Below are positions 1 through 7,922 of a DNA stretch of 64,000 bases, in pieces. Under the pieces are notes generated by a model that had not been told where the DNA came from, searched no databases, and saw only the letters and a list, made by a program, of their open reading frames with translations. Source of the DNA: Rossellomorea aquimaris (GTDB lineage Bacteria; Bacillota; Bacilli; Bacillales; Bacillaceae_B); NCBI RefSeq assembly GCF_001877785.1, contig NZ_MINN01000074.1:62001-126000 (forward strand). Reading direction: 5' to 3'. Position 1 is the stretch's first letter. Each line of letters starts with the position of its first letter. Position numbers and translations under genes: made by a program.

Positions 1-439
1 CAGGTGAAGACTGAATACCGATGCTTTTGCCGACGGCGATCTTTTTCTGCCGGCCGCCGAGGACTTCGTACAGGGGCATCTCATTCTTCTTGCTGAAAAC
101 GTCCCACACCGCCGTCTCGAGGGCGGCTTTCGCGATTTGGTTCCTCCGGACGAATGAAAGCATGCGATGTACGTCCCGCGGGTGTTTGATTTCTTTTTTG
201 ATCAATCTTGGGACGAGGAAATCATTCAGCATATAGACTGCTGTTCGGGTGGTTTCTTCGTTGTAGTACGGCTCGTCGCTCGTGACGGTTTCGCCCCATC
301 CGGAGTGGCCGGATTCATCGATGACCTCGACAAGGCAGACCTCTTTGTCCTTCATCGTACCGAAGCTGGTCGTGAAGGGGGCTTTCAGGGATACATTGAT
401 GGTATGGAGTTTGACTTCCTTTATCACTACGGAATGCAT
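1..439 (-). CDS. N-acylamino acid racemase / MenC-like enolase-superfamily enzyme (partial)
   Basis: N-terminal 146 residues of a gene running off the left edge on the minus strand. The translation starts MHSVVIKEVKLHTI and contains APFTTSFGTM, a GWGETVTSDEPYY segment and FLVPRLIKKE. This is the capping-domain pattern of o-succinylbenzoate synthase / N-acylamino acid racemases of the muconate-lactonizing subgroup. VGKSIGI near the edge marks entry into the catalytic barrel; the metal ligands lie outside the window. The ATG at 437-439 follows AAAGGA and starts 2 bp after the stop of the M20 amidohydrolase, so the two are translationally coupled. Pairing with an amidohydrolase favours racemisation of N-acylamino acids or peptides over menaquinone synthesis (inference). 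Confidence 0.8.
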   Translation of the reverse strand, partial: MHSVVIKEVKLHTINVSLKAPFTTSFGTMKDKEVCLVEVIDESGHSGWGETVTSDEPYYNEETTRTAVYMLNDFLVPRLIKKEIKHPRDVHRMLSFVRRNQIAKAALETAVWDVFSKKNEMPLYEVLGGRQKKIAVGKSIGIQSSP

Positions 440-441
440 GA

Positions 442-1572
442 TTACCCGTCCTTTCTGGAATGAAGTTTGACGATTTCCGTTAGTATTTCGATGCCGTTGA
501 ATAATGCGTCTCTCTCAAAGGTCATGTCGGGATGATGAAGTCCCGGCTGCAGATCGCACCCGAGCCCTACCATGGTCGCCTTCAAATGCGGATGTTTAAT
601 CGTATAAAAATGGAAGTCGTCCCCGCCGGGTGTCAGAAGGGGATCGGTCACGTTCTCGTCTCCAAGGACATTTGTGATCGCTTTCTCTGCCACCGCCTGC
701 GCCTCATCACTAACTTCTGCGGCTGCGATGCCGTAATCCCTCGTCACCTTCATCTCGACCCCGTACAGTTCCCCGGTCGTCTCAATGATTTCCTTCACCC
801 GCTCCTGTAATTGATTCATGAGTTCATTTGTCTGTGCACGTAAATCAAGCCCGATAGACGCACTTCCCGGGATGATGTTCAGGTTCTTTCCGCCGGACAT
901 GAACTTCGTCACCTTGATGGAGTGGGCGATCGTCGGATTTAAATGAATGGTATTCAGTGTATTCAAGATATGATTGCCTATTTCGATTGCGTTGTGTGTC
1001 AGATGAGGGCGCGCGCCGTGTGCGTCATCTCCAAGGATGTCGAATTCCAGGGACCTCGTCGCCCCGTGCAGGATCGAGGGGGTTGCGTATCCGTTCGCGG
1101 TTTCCTGGATCGGGCGCAAATGGATGCCGTAAAGAAAGTCAACGTCATCGACGACTCCTTCTTCGGCCATTTTCAGTGCGCCGGCCCCGACTTCTTCTGC
1201 CGGCTGGAAAATGAATCGGACGCCGATTTTTTCTTTCAGCTCCTCGTCCTCAATGAGGTTCCATAGCACCCCGAGTACCATCGTCATATGGGCATCGTGG
1301 CCGCATGAGTGGTTCGCCCGCAGCTCCCCGTTCACTTTCTGCCACAATGCATCGATATCGGCACGGATGGCAATGACCGGCACTTCGCCGCTGAAATTCC
1401 CGAAGTCCCCGATCACGCCTGTGCAGTCTTTGAACGTGCGGACCCTGCAGCCGGCGTCGGTGAGGATCTTCTCGATATAGGATGTTGTATTCTTCTCTTC
1501 CCAGCTGATTTCAGGATGAGTGTGGAGATGTTCGAAGGTGTCTCTAATTTTTTCTTTAAAAGGTGCATGCAT
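442..1572 (-). CDS. M20 family metallopeptidase (N-acyl amino acid amidohydrolase)
   Basis: 376 residues, normal length for M20D amidohydrolases, which use two metal ions to cleave N-acyl amino acids or related amides in the cytoplasm. Visible metal and catalytic features are HSCGHDAHM (residues 88-96), the EE pair in QPAEEVG (about 126-127) and the His of YGIHLRP (151). The central dimerisation (lid) domain follows, and a late HHPDMTFE segment supplies another histidine. It lies 16 bp downstream of the RpiR regulator and 2 bp upstream of the racemase gene, so the three form one operon. Substrate is not resolved: N-acetyl amino acids, hippurate-like amides and aminoacyl conjugates are all used in this family. 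Confidence 0.88.
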   Translation of the reverse strand: MHAPFKEKIRDTFEHLHTHPEISWEEKNTTSYIEKILTDAGCRVRTFKDCTGVIGDFGNFSGEVPVIAIRADIDALWQKVNGELRANHSCGHDAHMTMVLGVLWNLIEDEELKEKIGVRFIFQPAEEVGAGALKMAEEGVVDDVDFLYGIHLRPIQETANGYATPSILHGATRSLEFDILGDDAHGARPHLTHNAIEIGNHILNTLNTIHLNPTIAHSIKVTKFMSGGKNLNIIPGSASIGLDLRAQTNELMNQLQERVKEIIETTGELYGVEMKVTRDYGIAAAEVSDEAQAVAEKAITNVLGDENVTDPLLTPGGDDFHFYTIKHPHLKATMVGLGCDLQPGLHHPDMTFERDALFNGIEILTEIVKLHSRKDG

Positions 1573-1588
1573 AAGTTCATTTCTCCCT

Positions 1589-2386
1589 TTACTTAATATA
1601 GTAGGTGTTCGCCGGATTGACGAAGTCCATCTTTCCTTTCACCTGAGCGAGATGAAGGAGCAGAGTGTTCAACACGGAGAACGTGATCGGCCCTTTTTCA
1701 AGGATGGATTTCTTTGCCGAGTGAATGGTGAGGACATGGTCCCCGTATTCCGCGATCGGCGAGAGCTTCGAGTCCGTGATCACGATCAGGGTATTGCCGT
1801 TTTCTTTCGCTTCTTTTGCAAGGCGGATCGATTCCAGTGCATACCGGTAGTAAGAAAAGATGATGACCGTATGTTCTTTGCCGGGCTTCGTGAAGCCGAT
1901 ATCCGTTTCCGGCCGGTACAATGATGTGTTGTCGATCAGATGATGAAGAAGGAAGTAAAACCAATGGGCATAGGAAAACGAATGGTAGTAGCCGACGACG
2001 CTCGTTGACTCGGTTGCAGCCAGGCAGTCAATGATGTCCTGCGCCGTTTTCCAGTCGATGCTTTCGGAGGCATGGTGAATATTCTCTTCATCCATCTGCA
2101 TGATCCTCACGAACGAATTGGCTTCCTCGGGATTGCTCTCCCTTTTTGTCGGTTTCAATGAAAGCAGGCTTTGCTGCACATCTTTCTGCAGCTCCCCGTA
2201 GCCTGAATATCCGATTGCCTTACAAAAACGGATGACCATCGTTTCACTGACATCGATGATTTCAGCCGTCTTTTTGGCAGGGTGGGTCGCGAATAGGACT
2301 GGATTTGCGCGCAGCGATTCCGCTACTGTTTTCAATCCTTTTGTTAAATGTTGATAGTGCTTTTCGGTTTTTTCTACGTATGACAT
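1589..2386 (-). CDS. MurR/RpiR family transcriptional regulator
   Basis: 265 residues with the standard two-domain layout. The N-terminal HTH_6 DNA-binding domain (about 1-80) includes KTAEIIDVSETMVIRFCKA, the recognition-helix signature of RpiR proteins. A C-terminal SIS domain (about 110-250) normally binds a phosphorylated sugar or related metabolite. It is the first gene of the minus-strand operon with the amidohydrolase and racemase and is divergent from the YfcC-type transporter. It probably senses a pathway intermediate and controls both transcripts. The 117-bp AT-rich intergenic region holds spaced AATAAAG/CTTTATT inverted arms that could be its operator (inference). Confidence 0.88.
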   Translation of the reverse strand: MSYVEKTEKHYQHLTKGLKTVAESLRANPVLFATHPAKKTAEIIDVSETMVIRFCKAIGYSGYGELQKDVQQSLLSLKPTKRESNPEEANSFVRIMQMDEENIHHASESIDWKTAQDIIDCLAATESTSVVGYYHSFSYAHWFYFLLHHLIDNTSLYRPETDIGFTKPGKEHTVIIFSYYRYALESIRLAKEAKENGNTLIVITDSKLSPIAEYGDHVLTIHSAKKSILEKGPITFSVLNTLLLHLAQVKGKMDFVNPANTYYIK

Positions 2387-2503
2387 GATTCATTCTCCAT
2401 TAAAATAAAGTATTTAATTTATTGTTGTTAATTTGAATTGTATGCTTTATTATAAAGCTAGTCAACAGAATTTTCAGAAGATTAAGAAGAGGAGGCGGAT
2501 AAA

Positions 2504-3925
2504 ATGGAAGTCCAAACAGTCACGTCAAAAGAAAAGAAACGGAAAAAGTGGGGGATCCCTGATGCATATGTTATCTTATTTGGCATCCTGGTCGTGATCG
2601 CAGTCTTGACCTATCTCATTCCTGCCGGCGAATTTTCAAGGGAAGAAGTGGATGGGATCACGATGGTGGTTCCGGAAAGCTACCAGCAAGTGGATTCTTC
2701 TCCGGCAACGTTGATGGATGTCTTCCTTGCGATTCAGGAAGGAATGATCAGTTCGGCGCCTTTGATCTTCCTGGTATTGATCATTGGCGGGGCATTTGCC
2801 GTCATCGAATCCACCGGGGCGATTGACGCCCTCATCTTAAAGACGATTGAAAAGACACGGAACAAAGAATTATTGCTGATCATCGGTGTCAGTGTCCTGT
2901 TCTCGATCTTCGGCGCGCTGGGCATCATCGTCAACGCAGTCATTGCCTTCATACCGATCGGAATCATCCTTGCCCGCTCCATGAAGCTCGATGCCATCGT
3001 CGGCGTCTCAATCATTTACCTGGGCGCTTATGCAGGCTTCAATACTGCATTTCTTGATCCTTTGACAACGGGTACAGCCCAGCAGATTGCCCAGCTGCCT
3101 TTATTTTCGGGAATCGGCTACCGGATCGTCATTTATCTGGCAGTCCTGATTTCGACCATTGCCTATGTGGCGTACTATGCGAAAAAAATAAAGAAGGACC
3201 CTTCAAAAAGTGTTCTGGGGAAGAATCCATTCCCTAAAATGGAACAAAGAGATGAGGTTGCACACAAGCAGGAAATAACCAGATTACATAAGCTTGTACT
3301 CGCCTGGCTGGTCGTCGGGATCGGAATCTATGTGTTCGGGGTATTTCAATATAAATGGGCGTTGAATGAAATGGCGGCCATCTTCCTGATCATCGCGGCC
3401 GGTACTGCCATCCTTGCAAAAATGAGCCCGAATAAACTCGTTGCGGAATTTTTTGAAGGAGCAAAAGGGCTTGTGTACGGAGCCCTGATCATTGGGATGG
3501 CCAGGTCCATCGTGGTCATCTTGGAGAACGGGAAAATCCTCGATACGATTGTCCAGGGGATGGCCGCCGTCATGACGCCTTTTACCAGCGTCATGGGTGC
3601 CCTGGTCATGTTCGTTGCCAATCTCATTTTCAACATTCTCGTCTCGTCCGGAAGCGGACAGGCCGTCATCGTTATGCCGATCATGACACCGCTTGCCGAT
3701 CTTATGGAAATTCCGAGGCAGGTTGCTGTACAGGCTTATAAAATGGGTGACGGGTTTACCAACACCATCACGCCGACATCCGGCATCCTCATGGCGAACC
3801 TGGCGATTGCCGGGATCTCCTGGACCAAATGGATCCGGTTCATGATGCCGCTCCTGCTTATATGGATTGTGATGGGATCAGTGTTCTTGGTTATCGGGGT
3901 TATGATGGACTGGGGACCGTTCTAA
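2504..3925 (+). CDS. YfcC family membrane transporter
   Basis: 473 residues with about 12 hydrophobic segments. The start follows a strong AGGAGG site. A basic N-terminus (KEKKRKKWGIPDAYVILFG) precedes the first helix and an external loop carrying YLIPAGEFSREEVDG, the hallmark of the YfcC family within the DcuC/short-chain fatty acid and arginine/ornithine-antiporter-like clan. A second conserved stretch, GDGFTNTITPTSGILMA, near residue 410 is the other family signature. It is divergent from the RpiR-amidohydrolase-racemase operon, so it likely imports the amino acid derivative or peptide those enzymes process. A strong intrinsic terminator follows 27 bp after the stop. Confidence 0.88.
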   Translation: MEVQTVTSKEKKRKKWGIPDAYVILFGILVVIAVLTYLIPAGEFSREEVDGITMVVPESYQQVDSSPATLMDVFLAIQEGMISSAPLIFLVLIIGGAFAVIESTGAIDALILKTIEKTRNKELLLIIGVSVLFSIFGALGIIVNAVIAFIPIGIILARSMKLDAIVGVSIIYLGAYAGFNTAFLDPLTTGTAQQIAQLPLFSGIGYRIVIYLAVLISTIAYVAYYAKKIKKDPSKSVLGKNPFPKMEQRDEVAHKQEITRLHKLVLAWLVVGIGIYVFGVFQYKWALNEMAAIFLIIAAGTAILAKMSPNKLVAEFFEGAKGLVYGALIIGMARSIVVILENGKILDTIVQGMAAVMTPFTSVMGALVMFVANLIFNILVSSGSGQAVIVMPIMTPLADLMEIPRQVAVQAYKMGDGFTNTITPTSGILMANLAIAGISWTKWIRFMMPLLLIWIVMGSVFLVIGVMMDWGPF

Positions 3926-3952
3926 CCAAAAGCGTAAAAAGAATTGGAGAGA

Positions 3953-3981
3953 GGCTGTCGACCATGTCGACAGCCTTTTTT
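3953..3981 (+). terminator. Intrinsic terminator after the YfcC transporter
   Basis: Perfect 10-bp stem (GGCTGTCGAC / GTCGACAGCC) with a 3-nt loop followed by a run of six T. Confidence 0.9.
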
Positions 3982-4387
3982 GCGGCGGGGACCGGTTCTC
4001 ACTCTGCCATAAGGAGCTGGATGAGAACAGGCTTCATTTGAGTTAGTGTCGATTTATGGTTTAGCCACAAAAGGGGGGAGGGTAGTGGGGGTGGCTCCCG
4101 GATTACCGTGAAAAGTGGGGTGGTAACGGTTCCGGGTTGGCTGGGTTGAAGGGAATTGTGGGGTGGCAGGGGGCTGAGCATGGGCGGTTTGTTGGTGGGC
4201 TGTTGGCGGGCCCACGGCTGGTCTCGGGTGAGTCGGGGGGACAGGTACCATCACCAAATAATGTTCCCGGGGATGATTATTGGCAACGGATATGCACCTT
4301 TTTACTTCGATTACGGTCATTTTAGTCAGGGTTCGGAATGAAATGACTGGAAGCTTCTATGATAGAGAGGAGTTTGAATATGTCATC
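3982..4387. other. Non-coding G-rich stretch
   Basis: No convincing gene. Between about 4070 and 4245 the plus strand is strikingly G-rich and C-poor. It carries repeated GGG to GGGGG tracts, including four tracts within 4134-4163 with loops of 6, 5 and 6 nt, which satisfies the usual G-quadruplex pattern. Open frames here are long only because the composition avoids stops, and their translations look like low-complexity Gly/Trp/Pro. A GGGGACAGGTACC motif, recurring elsewhere in the window, sits at about 4236-4249. Confidence 0.5.
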
Positions 4388-4535
4388 GGGGTATTATCGG
4401 CGTCAGGTGTTATTTTATTATCAAAAACAGCAAGCTTATTATCAAAAATCTAGATATATTATCAAAAACGGACCTTTTATTATCAAAAATAGAAATATAT
4501 TATCAAAACCATCTTTCCTGCAGCATTAATACCTG
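4388..4535 (+). repeat. TTATCAAAA element, copy A
   Basis: Five ATTATCAAAA cores start at 4417, 4438, 4458, 4479 and 4499, giving spacings of 21, 20, 21 and 20 bp. The array is bracketed by an imperfect inverted repeat: GGTATTA at 4390-4396 and TAATACC at 4527-4533, with the adjoining GCGtCAGG and CCTGCAGC also roughly complementary. The spacer between cores 2 and 3 is the palindromic ATCTAGAT; that between 4 and 5 is ATAGAAATAT. One of six copies in this window. It lies between the YfcC gene and the trmO-like gene, both on the plus strand. Confidence 0.9.
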
Positions 4536-4815
4536 GTGGTGTATCAAACCGTTACTGCGGTAAATGTGGTACGGCCTTCCTTCACTCTCGAACTAAAGCT
4601 TCCGATAGTCACCACTCAAGCTGTTTACCCAACCATTTGCCTTGAGTTTTCACCCGTTCGAAAAGATCTGCTTTCTGGATAAAGTGGTTGAGCTTCAGCC
4701 CGTTTGTGGGGGTGGGTTCTTTTTTTGTGCGGAAAGTTTGTGTAAGAAGTTCATTGCCGTTTATCATAAAATTTGAAATAATTGGTATAAACATAAAATT
4801 CGAGCGATAAACCAT

Positions 4816-4935
4816 TTGCTGCTGGGTGGGGGTGCAGGCATCCGCATACTGGTAAGCTTGATCGTTTTAGCGGTACTGTTTGCCGTTGGCGGCTATTTTG
4901 TAGAAGGTCTGAAGTTTGTACAAATTGGGGTGTGA
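4816..4935 (+). pseudogene. Possible remnant of a small membrane protein
   Basis: An open stretch ending at TGA 4933-4935 encodes a Gly-rich turn followed by one convincing transmembrane helix (ILVSLIVLAVLFAVGGYFV) and EGLKFVQIGV. There is no ribosome site before any usable start, and nothing upstream in frame looks coding. It is best read as the C-terminal scrap of a decayed membrane-protein gene, but a chance open frame is possible. Confidence 0.25.
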
Positions 4936-5037
4936 CATCTGAGGGAGCTGTGCTGGATAGGTGTACTCTGCCTAAAAAGGGCCGTCCCCGATTAACCAGG
5001 AGTTTGGCCGGCAGCCAAAAGGAAGGGATATGATAAA

Positions 5038-5496
5038 ATGATTACGTTGAATCCAATCGGTGTTGCTTATAATGAACGGAATGAAATTGAAGATGATTAT
5101 TGGGGGAAGGTGGTTTCGAAGATCATTCTGGATGATTCCCTTCCGGAAGATTCGCTGAGTGGAATCGAATCTTTTTCTCATGTGGAGATTATTTTTTATT
5201 TCCATAAAGTCGATCAGGCCAAAATCATAACAGGTGCCCGCCATCCCCGGAATGATGTGAAGCTCCCTAAGGCAGGGATTTTCAGCCAGCGGGGCAAAAA
5301 CAGGCCCAATCAGCTTGGGTTGACGACGGCAAGGGTTATATAACGAGAGGGAAGAACTTTATTTGTAGCGGGTCTGGATTGTATCAACGGAACACCGATA
5401 TTGGATATAAAGCCTGTCATGAAGGAATTTCTTCCGAAAGAGCCGATTACCCAGCCGGAGTGGACTCATGATATTATGAAGCATTATTGGGAGTGA
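5038..5496 (+). pseudogene. TrmO/TsaA-like tRNA methyltransferase, interrupted by an in-frame TAA
   Basis: Starting at ATG 5038, the frame encodes MITLNPIGVAYNERNEIEDD, SHVEIIFYFHKVD and RGKNRPNQLGLTTARV. This is the fold and SAM-binding signature of the UPF0066/TrmO family, which N6-methylates t6A37 of tRNA. A TAA at 5341-5343 stops translation at residue 101. The same frame continues without further stops for 50 codons (REGRTLFVAGLDCINGTPIL to KHYWE) up to TGA 5494-5496, matching the family's C-terminal part. The full length would be 152 residues. The nonsense codon removes the GLDxxxGTPxLDIKP motif, so the product is probably inactive unless the stop is a sequence error. Confidence 0.85.
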
Positions 5497-5553
5497 GCTG
5501 AGGGACCTGTCCCCATGTTTCTTAGAGATTTAGCAGGTGAGAGGATGAACAAA

Positions 5554-6099
5554 ATGGCAAAAAAGAAAAATGAGACATTTGAATGGATTAAATCTTTGGG
5601 TGTTGCGTTAGTCATCGTGTTCATTGTACGGGCTTTCTTATTTACACCTATTCTTGTTGACGGGGCTTCAATGAATACAACATTACACGACCAGGATCGG
5701 ATGATTGTATCCAAGATTGGAGAACCGGAGAGATTTGATATCGTTGTGTTTCATGCAAATGAGAAACAGGATTATATCAAGCGGGTTATCGGATTGCCCG
5801 GTGATGAAATCGAGTATAAGAACGACACCTTGTATGTAAACGGGAAAGCGTATGAGGAACCATACCTCGATGAGCAGAAAGAAAAGATTGATGGCGATTT
5901 AACGATGTCATTTAAGTTGGAGAATACTGCTGTCGGACAGGCGACTGTACCGGAGGGTCACTTGTTCGTCATGGGGGATAATAGAAGAAACAGCACAGAC
6001 AGCAGGATGATTGGGGCGGTCCCTATTGAAAATGTTGTTGGGACCACGAATGTTGTTTTTTATCCGTTGAAGGATATGAGGATCATTGAAAATGAATAG
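5554..6099 (+). CDS. Signal peptidase I (SipS-type)
   Basis: 181 residues if started at ATG 5554 (GAGG ends 9 nt upstream); ATG 5545 is an alternative. A short basic N-terminus (MAKKKNETFEW) leads into a single transmembrane helix (residues 13-33). The catalytic domain faces the outside. The nucleophile is Ser39 in VDGASMNTTL and the general base is Lys76 in DYIKRVIGLPGDE. Box D/E residues are seen in GHLFVMGDNRRNSTDSR. The enzyme cleaves Sec and Tat signal peptides from exported proteins. Bacilli usually have several paralogues, so the exact Sip name cannot be assigned. It stands alone here and is followed by a weak terminator. Confidence 0.93.
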   Translation: MAKKKNETFEWIKSLGVALVIVFIVRAFLFTPILVDGASMNTTLHDQDRMIVSKIGEPERFDIVVFHANEKQDYIKRVIGLPGDEIEYKNDTLYVNGKAYEEPYLDEQKEKIDGDLTMSFKLENTAVGQATVPEGHLFVMGDNRRNSTDSRMIGAVPIENVVGTTNVVFYPLKDMRIIENE

Positions 6100-6112
6100 T
6101 TTACGCGGGAAG

Positions 6113-6150
6113 AAGCTGAAGATTGAGTGAGGGTCATCAGCTTTTTTTTG
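6113..6150 (+). terminator. Probable terminator after signal peptidase
   Basis: AAGCTGA (6113-6119) pairs with TCAGCTT (6137-6143) around a 17-nt loop and is followed by eight T. The stem is weak but the T-run is good. Confidence 0.55.
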
Positions 6151-6289
6151 AGAAAGGAATTGCTCCCTGCTTTGCAGGCGACGATAGAGATGCTGGTGAA
6201 GAAGGGAAGAGCGATTGTTTGTTATCATTAATTATTGGTAGTTGTGTATATTTCTGTATGGTATATTGATAGAAACACATTAAAAGCAG

Positions 6290-6376
6290 GTGAAGAAGTC
6301 CGACATAGAAGCGGCTAGGTATTCGAGGCTGATTTATGATTGGGAACGAGTGAAAAATCAATTTGAAGCAAGCTGA
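6290..6376 (+). pseudogene. Short gene remnant of unknown origin
   Basis: A 28-codon open frame encodes KKSDIEAARYSRLIYDWERV then KNQFEAS and stops. The amphipathic, protein-like composition suggests the C-terminal end of a decayed gene. A stop four codons upstream and the lack of a ribosome site argue against an intact gene. Family not recognised. Confidence 0.25.
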
Positions 6377-6445
6377 TGAAAGCATGTTCTTATGCTTATT
6401 TGGTATGCCGATTGATTTTTTACTCTACGGACTTTTCCCTTTTTA

Positions 6446-6476
6446 AAACCCCAGAGTAATCTCTGTGGTTTTTTTG
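6446..6476 (+). terminator. Terminator-like hairpin
   Basis: 11-bp stem with one mismatch (AAACCCCAGAG / CTCTGTGGTTT), TAAT loop, followed by T-run. It sits 32 bp upstream of the alpha/beta hydrolase start and probably insulates that gene from upstream transcription, or acts as an attenuator in its leader. Confidence 0.65.
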
Positions 6477-6507
6477 TGTTTAAAAAAATTTGAATGGAGT
6501 GGTTTTT

Positions 6508-7341
6508 ATGAAACGGTATGTTATTCATGATGGGGAAATCGATGTTAGGATCACAGAATGGGGTGGTGAGGATAAACCGGTGATTTTTTGCCTGCACGGG
6601 CTGGGGAGTACAGGTCTCAGTTTTATTGAAATAGCTGAAGAACTGAAGGGTGAGTACAGGGTCATCAGCATAGATGCTCCCGGTCACGGTAAAACCGATC
6701 CATTCACCCGTGCCGAAAATTATGAAATGCCTTCATTGGCGAATTGGCTGAATCACATACTAGACTTGCTGAAAATCAATCGATTTTATTTTTTATCGCA
6801 TTCGTGGGGAAGTTTTGTTTCGTTATTCTATATATTGAACTTCTCGGAGAAGGTACTGGGGGCGATTCTCATTGACGGTGGATATCAAACAAAAAGGCGC
6901 ATGTCCATTTCATTGGAAGAAGAGGTGGCATTTCAAGAAAAAGATTTTGAAGAATTCGTAGAAACCTGGGAAGAATTTTTGGATGTGGCCGTGTTTGGCG
7001 ACTCCAGAAGAACCCCATTATTACTCACTGCAGCCAAGGATTTGGCCCTTGTAAAGGATGGAAAATACTATTGGCACGCAAGGGGAGAAACGGGAGGTAA
7101 CATCATTAGTGGCATGCACAAGGATGAAACGGAGGATATTTATGAAAAACTCCCCCGCCACCTGGACATTTGCCTGCTTCGGGCAGCGCTCCCTGAATCA
7201 CAAGCTCCATATAGGAATCTGACCGCCGGCATTTTTGAACAAAAATCCGGTGCAACGGTGAAAATGATTCCGAATACGTCTCATATGCTGCATTGGGATG
7301 ATCCCGGGGCGGTGATTAGAGAGATAAGAGAGAGATGGTGA
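6508..7341 (+). CDS. Alpha/beta hydrolase
   Basis: 277 residues from ATG 6508, chosen because GGAGTGG lies 7 nt upstream; an upstream TTG at 6490 has no ribosome site. Typical single-domain alpha/beta hydrolase fold. The oxyanion segment is HGLGSTG (30-36). The nucleophile elbow is SHSWG, with Ser99 as nucleophile. DAPGHGKTDPF follows strand 4, and the catalytic His lies in NTSHMLHWDDP near the C-terminus. The sequence resembles serine esterases/lipases and C-C hydrolases of the MhpC type; the substrate cannot be told. Monocistronic, and followed by a perfect 15-bp hairpin further downstream. Confidence 0.85.
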   Translation: MKRYVIHDGEIDVRITEWGGEDKPVIFCLHGLGSTGLSFIEIAEELKGEYRVISIDAPGHGKTDPFTRAENYEMPSLANWLNHILDLLKINRFYFLSHSWGSFVSLFYILNFSEKVLGAILIDGGYQTKRRMSISLEEEVAFQEKDFEEFVETWEEFLDVAVFGDSRRTPLLLTAAKDLALVKDGKYYWHARGETGGNIISGMHKDETEDIYEKLPRHLDICLLRAALPESQAPYRNLTAGIFEQKSGATVKMIPNTSHMLHWDDPGAVIREIRERW

Positions 7342-7503
7342 ATGACTCTATATTTGACGGGGCATTATGTCGGGAATCTGTCAGCAAAAATATAGTCTGA
7401 TGCCCTATAAATGTAAGTAGTGCCGATATCGTGGAGAAAAACTTAAAACCATAAAAAGCACACCAAAAAAGAGGGTGGGAAAAAAGTGATTTAGTCTAAG
7501 TAA

Positions 7504-7549
7504 AACCCGAACTAATTTGAATGAGGAAAATTAGTTCGGGTTATTAATT
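7504..7549 (+). terminator. Long perfect hairpin, probable terminator
   Basis: Perfect 15-bp stem (AACCCGAACTAATTT / AAATTAGTTCGGGTT) with a 9-nt loop, followed by an AT-rich tract without a clean T-run. It lies 160 bp after the alpha/beta hydrolase. Confidence 0.55.
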
Positions 7550-7590
7550 TCTTCATTGTTCATTTAGGGTTTAGCTCGTTTCAGCGGTTG

Positions 7591-7829
7591 ATTGGAGTGC
7601 AAGACGAAGACTCCTGCGGGAAGAGTAGCTTATGTGAAACTTGTCCAGCTCCAGGGCTTAGAGGCACATGTCATAAGCCAAACCGAACATGAAGGCAAAG
7701 GCCGCCTTCCCGTCCGGTTCGTCTTATGCCACAGGCCTCTGAGCAAAGCCCTTCCGCTTTTCTTCCCGCAGGCTTGCCGAGGAGGCTCACGGGCTACCCG
7801 AGGAAAGCGTAGTCTTGCACGGAAATCAT
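7591..7829. repeat. Nested Bacillus intergenic repeats
   Basis: The outer element has halves 7591-7640 (GGAGTGCAAGACGAAGACTC, CTCCTGCGGG) and 7765-7829 (GCCGAGGAGGCTCACGGG, GTCTTGCACGGAAATCA). These match a palindromic repeat I recognise as very common between genes of many Bacillus species. Inserted in it is a second recognisable Bacillus repeat, 7641-7764 (TTGTCCAGCTCCAGGGCTTA to GCCCTTCCGCTTTTCTT). Its own arms (GGCTTAGAGGC versus GCCTCTGAGC, and CATAAGCC versus GCTTATG-like) fold into a long imperfect hairpin. An 85-codon frame across it is not a gene. Confidence 0.75.
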
Positions 7830-7922
7830 TAGCGTTGTTTAAATTCTAGTCTATAACGTTCGTCTTTAGAGATGAGATTTTAGGTTTTGTCCTAAATATG
7901 TATTCATTTTCAATAAAATGAT

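Noticed and set aside
4054..4341. Several 60-90-codon frames on both strands
   Set aside because: They arise from the biased G-rich composition; no ribosome sites and low-complexity translations.
4609..4815. 68-codon minus-strand frame
   Set aside because: No ribosome site, unusual composition and no family resemblance; treated as chance.
7592..7849. 85-codon frame
   Set aside because: It lies entirely within two non-coding Bacillus repeats.
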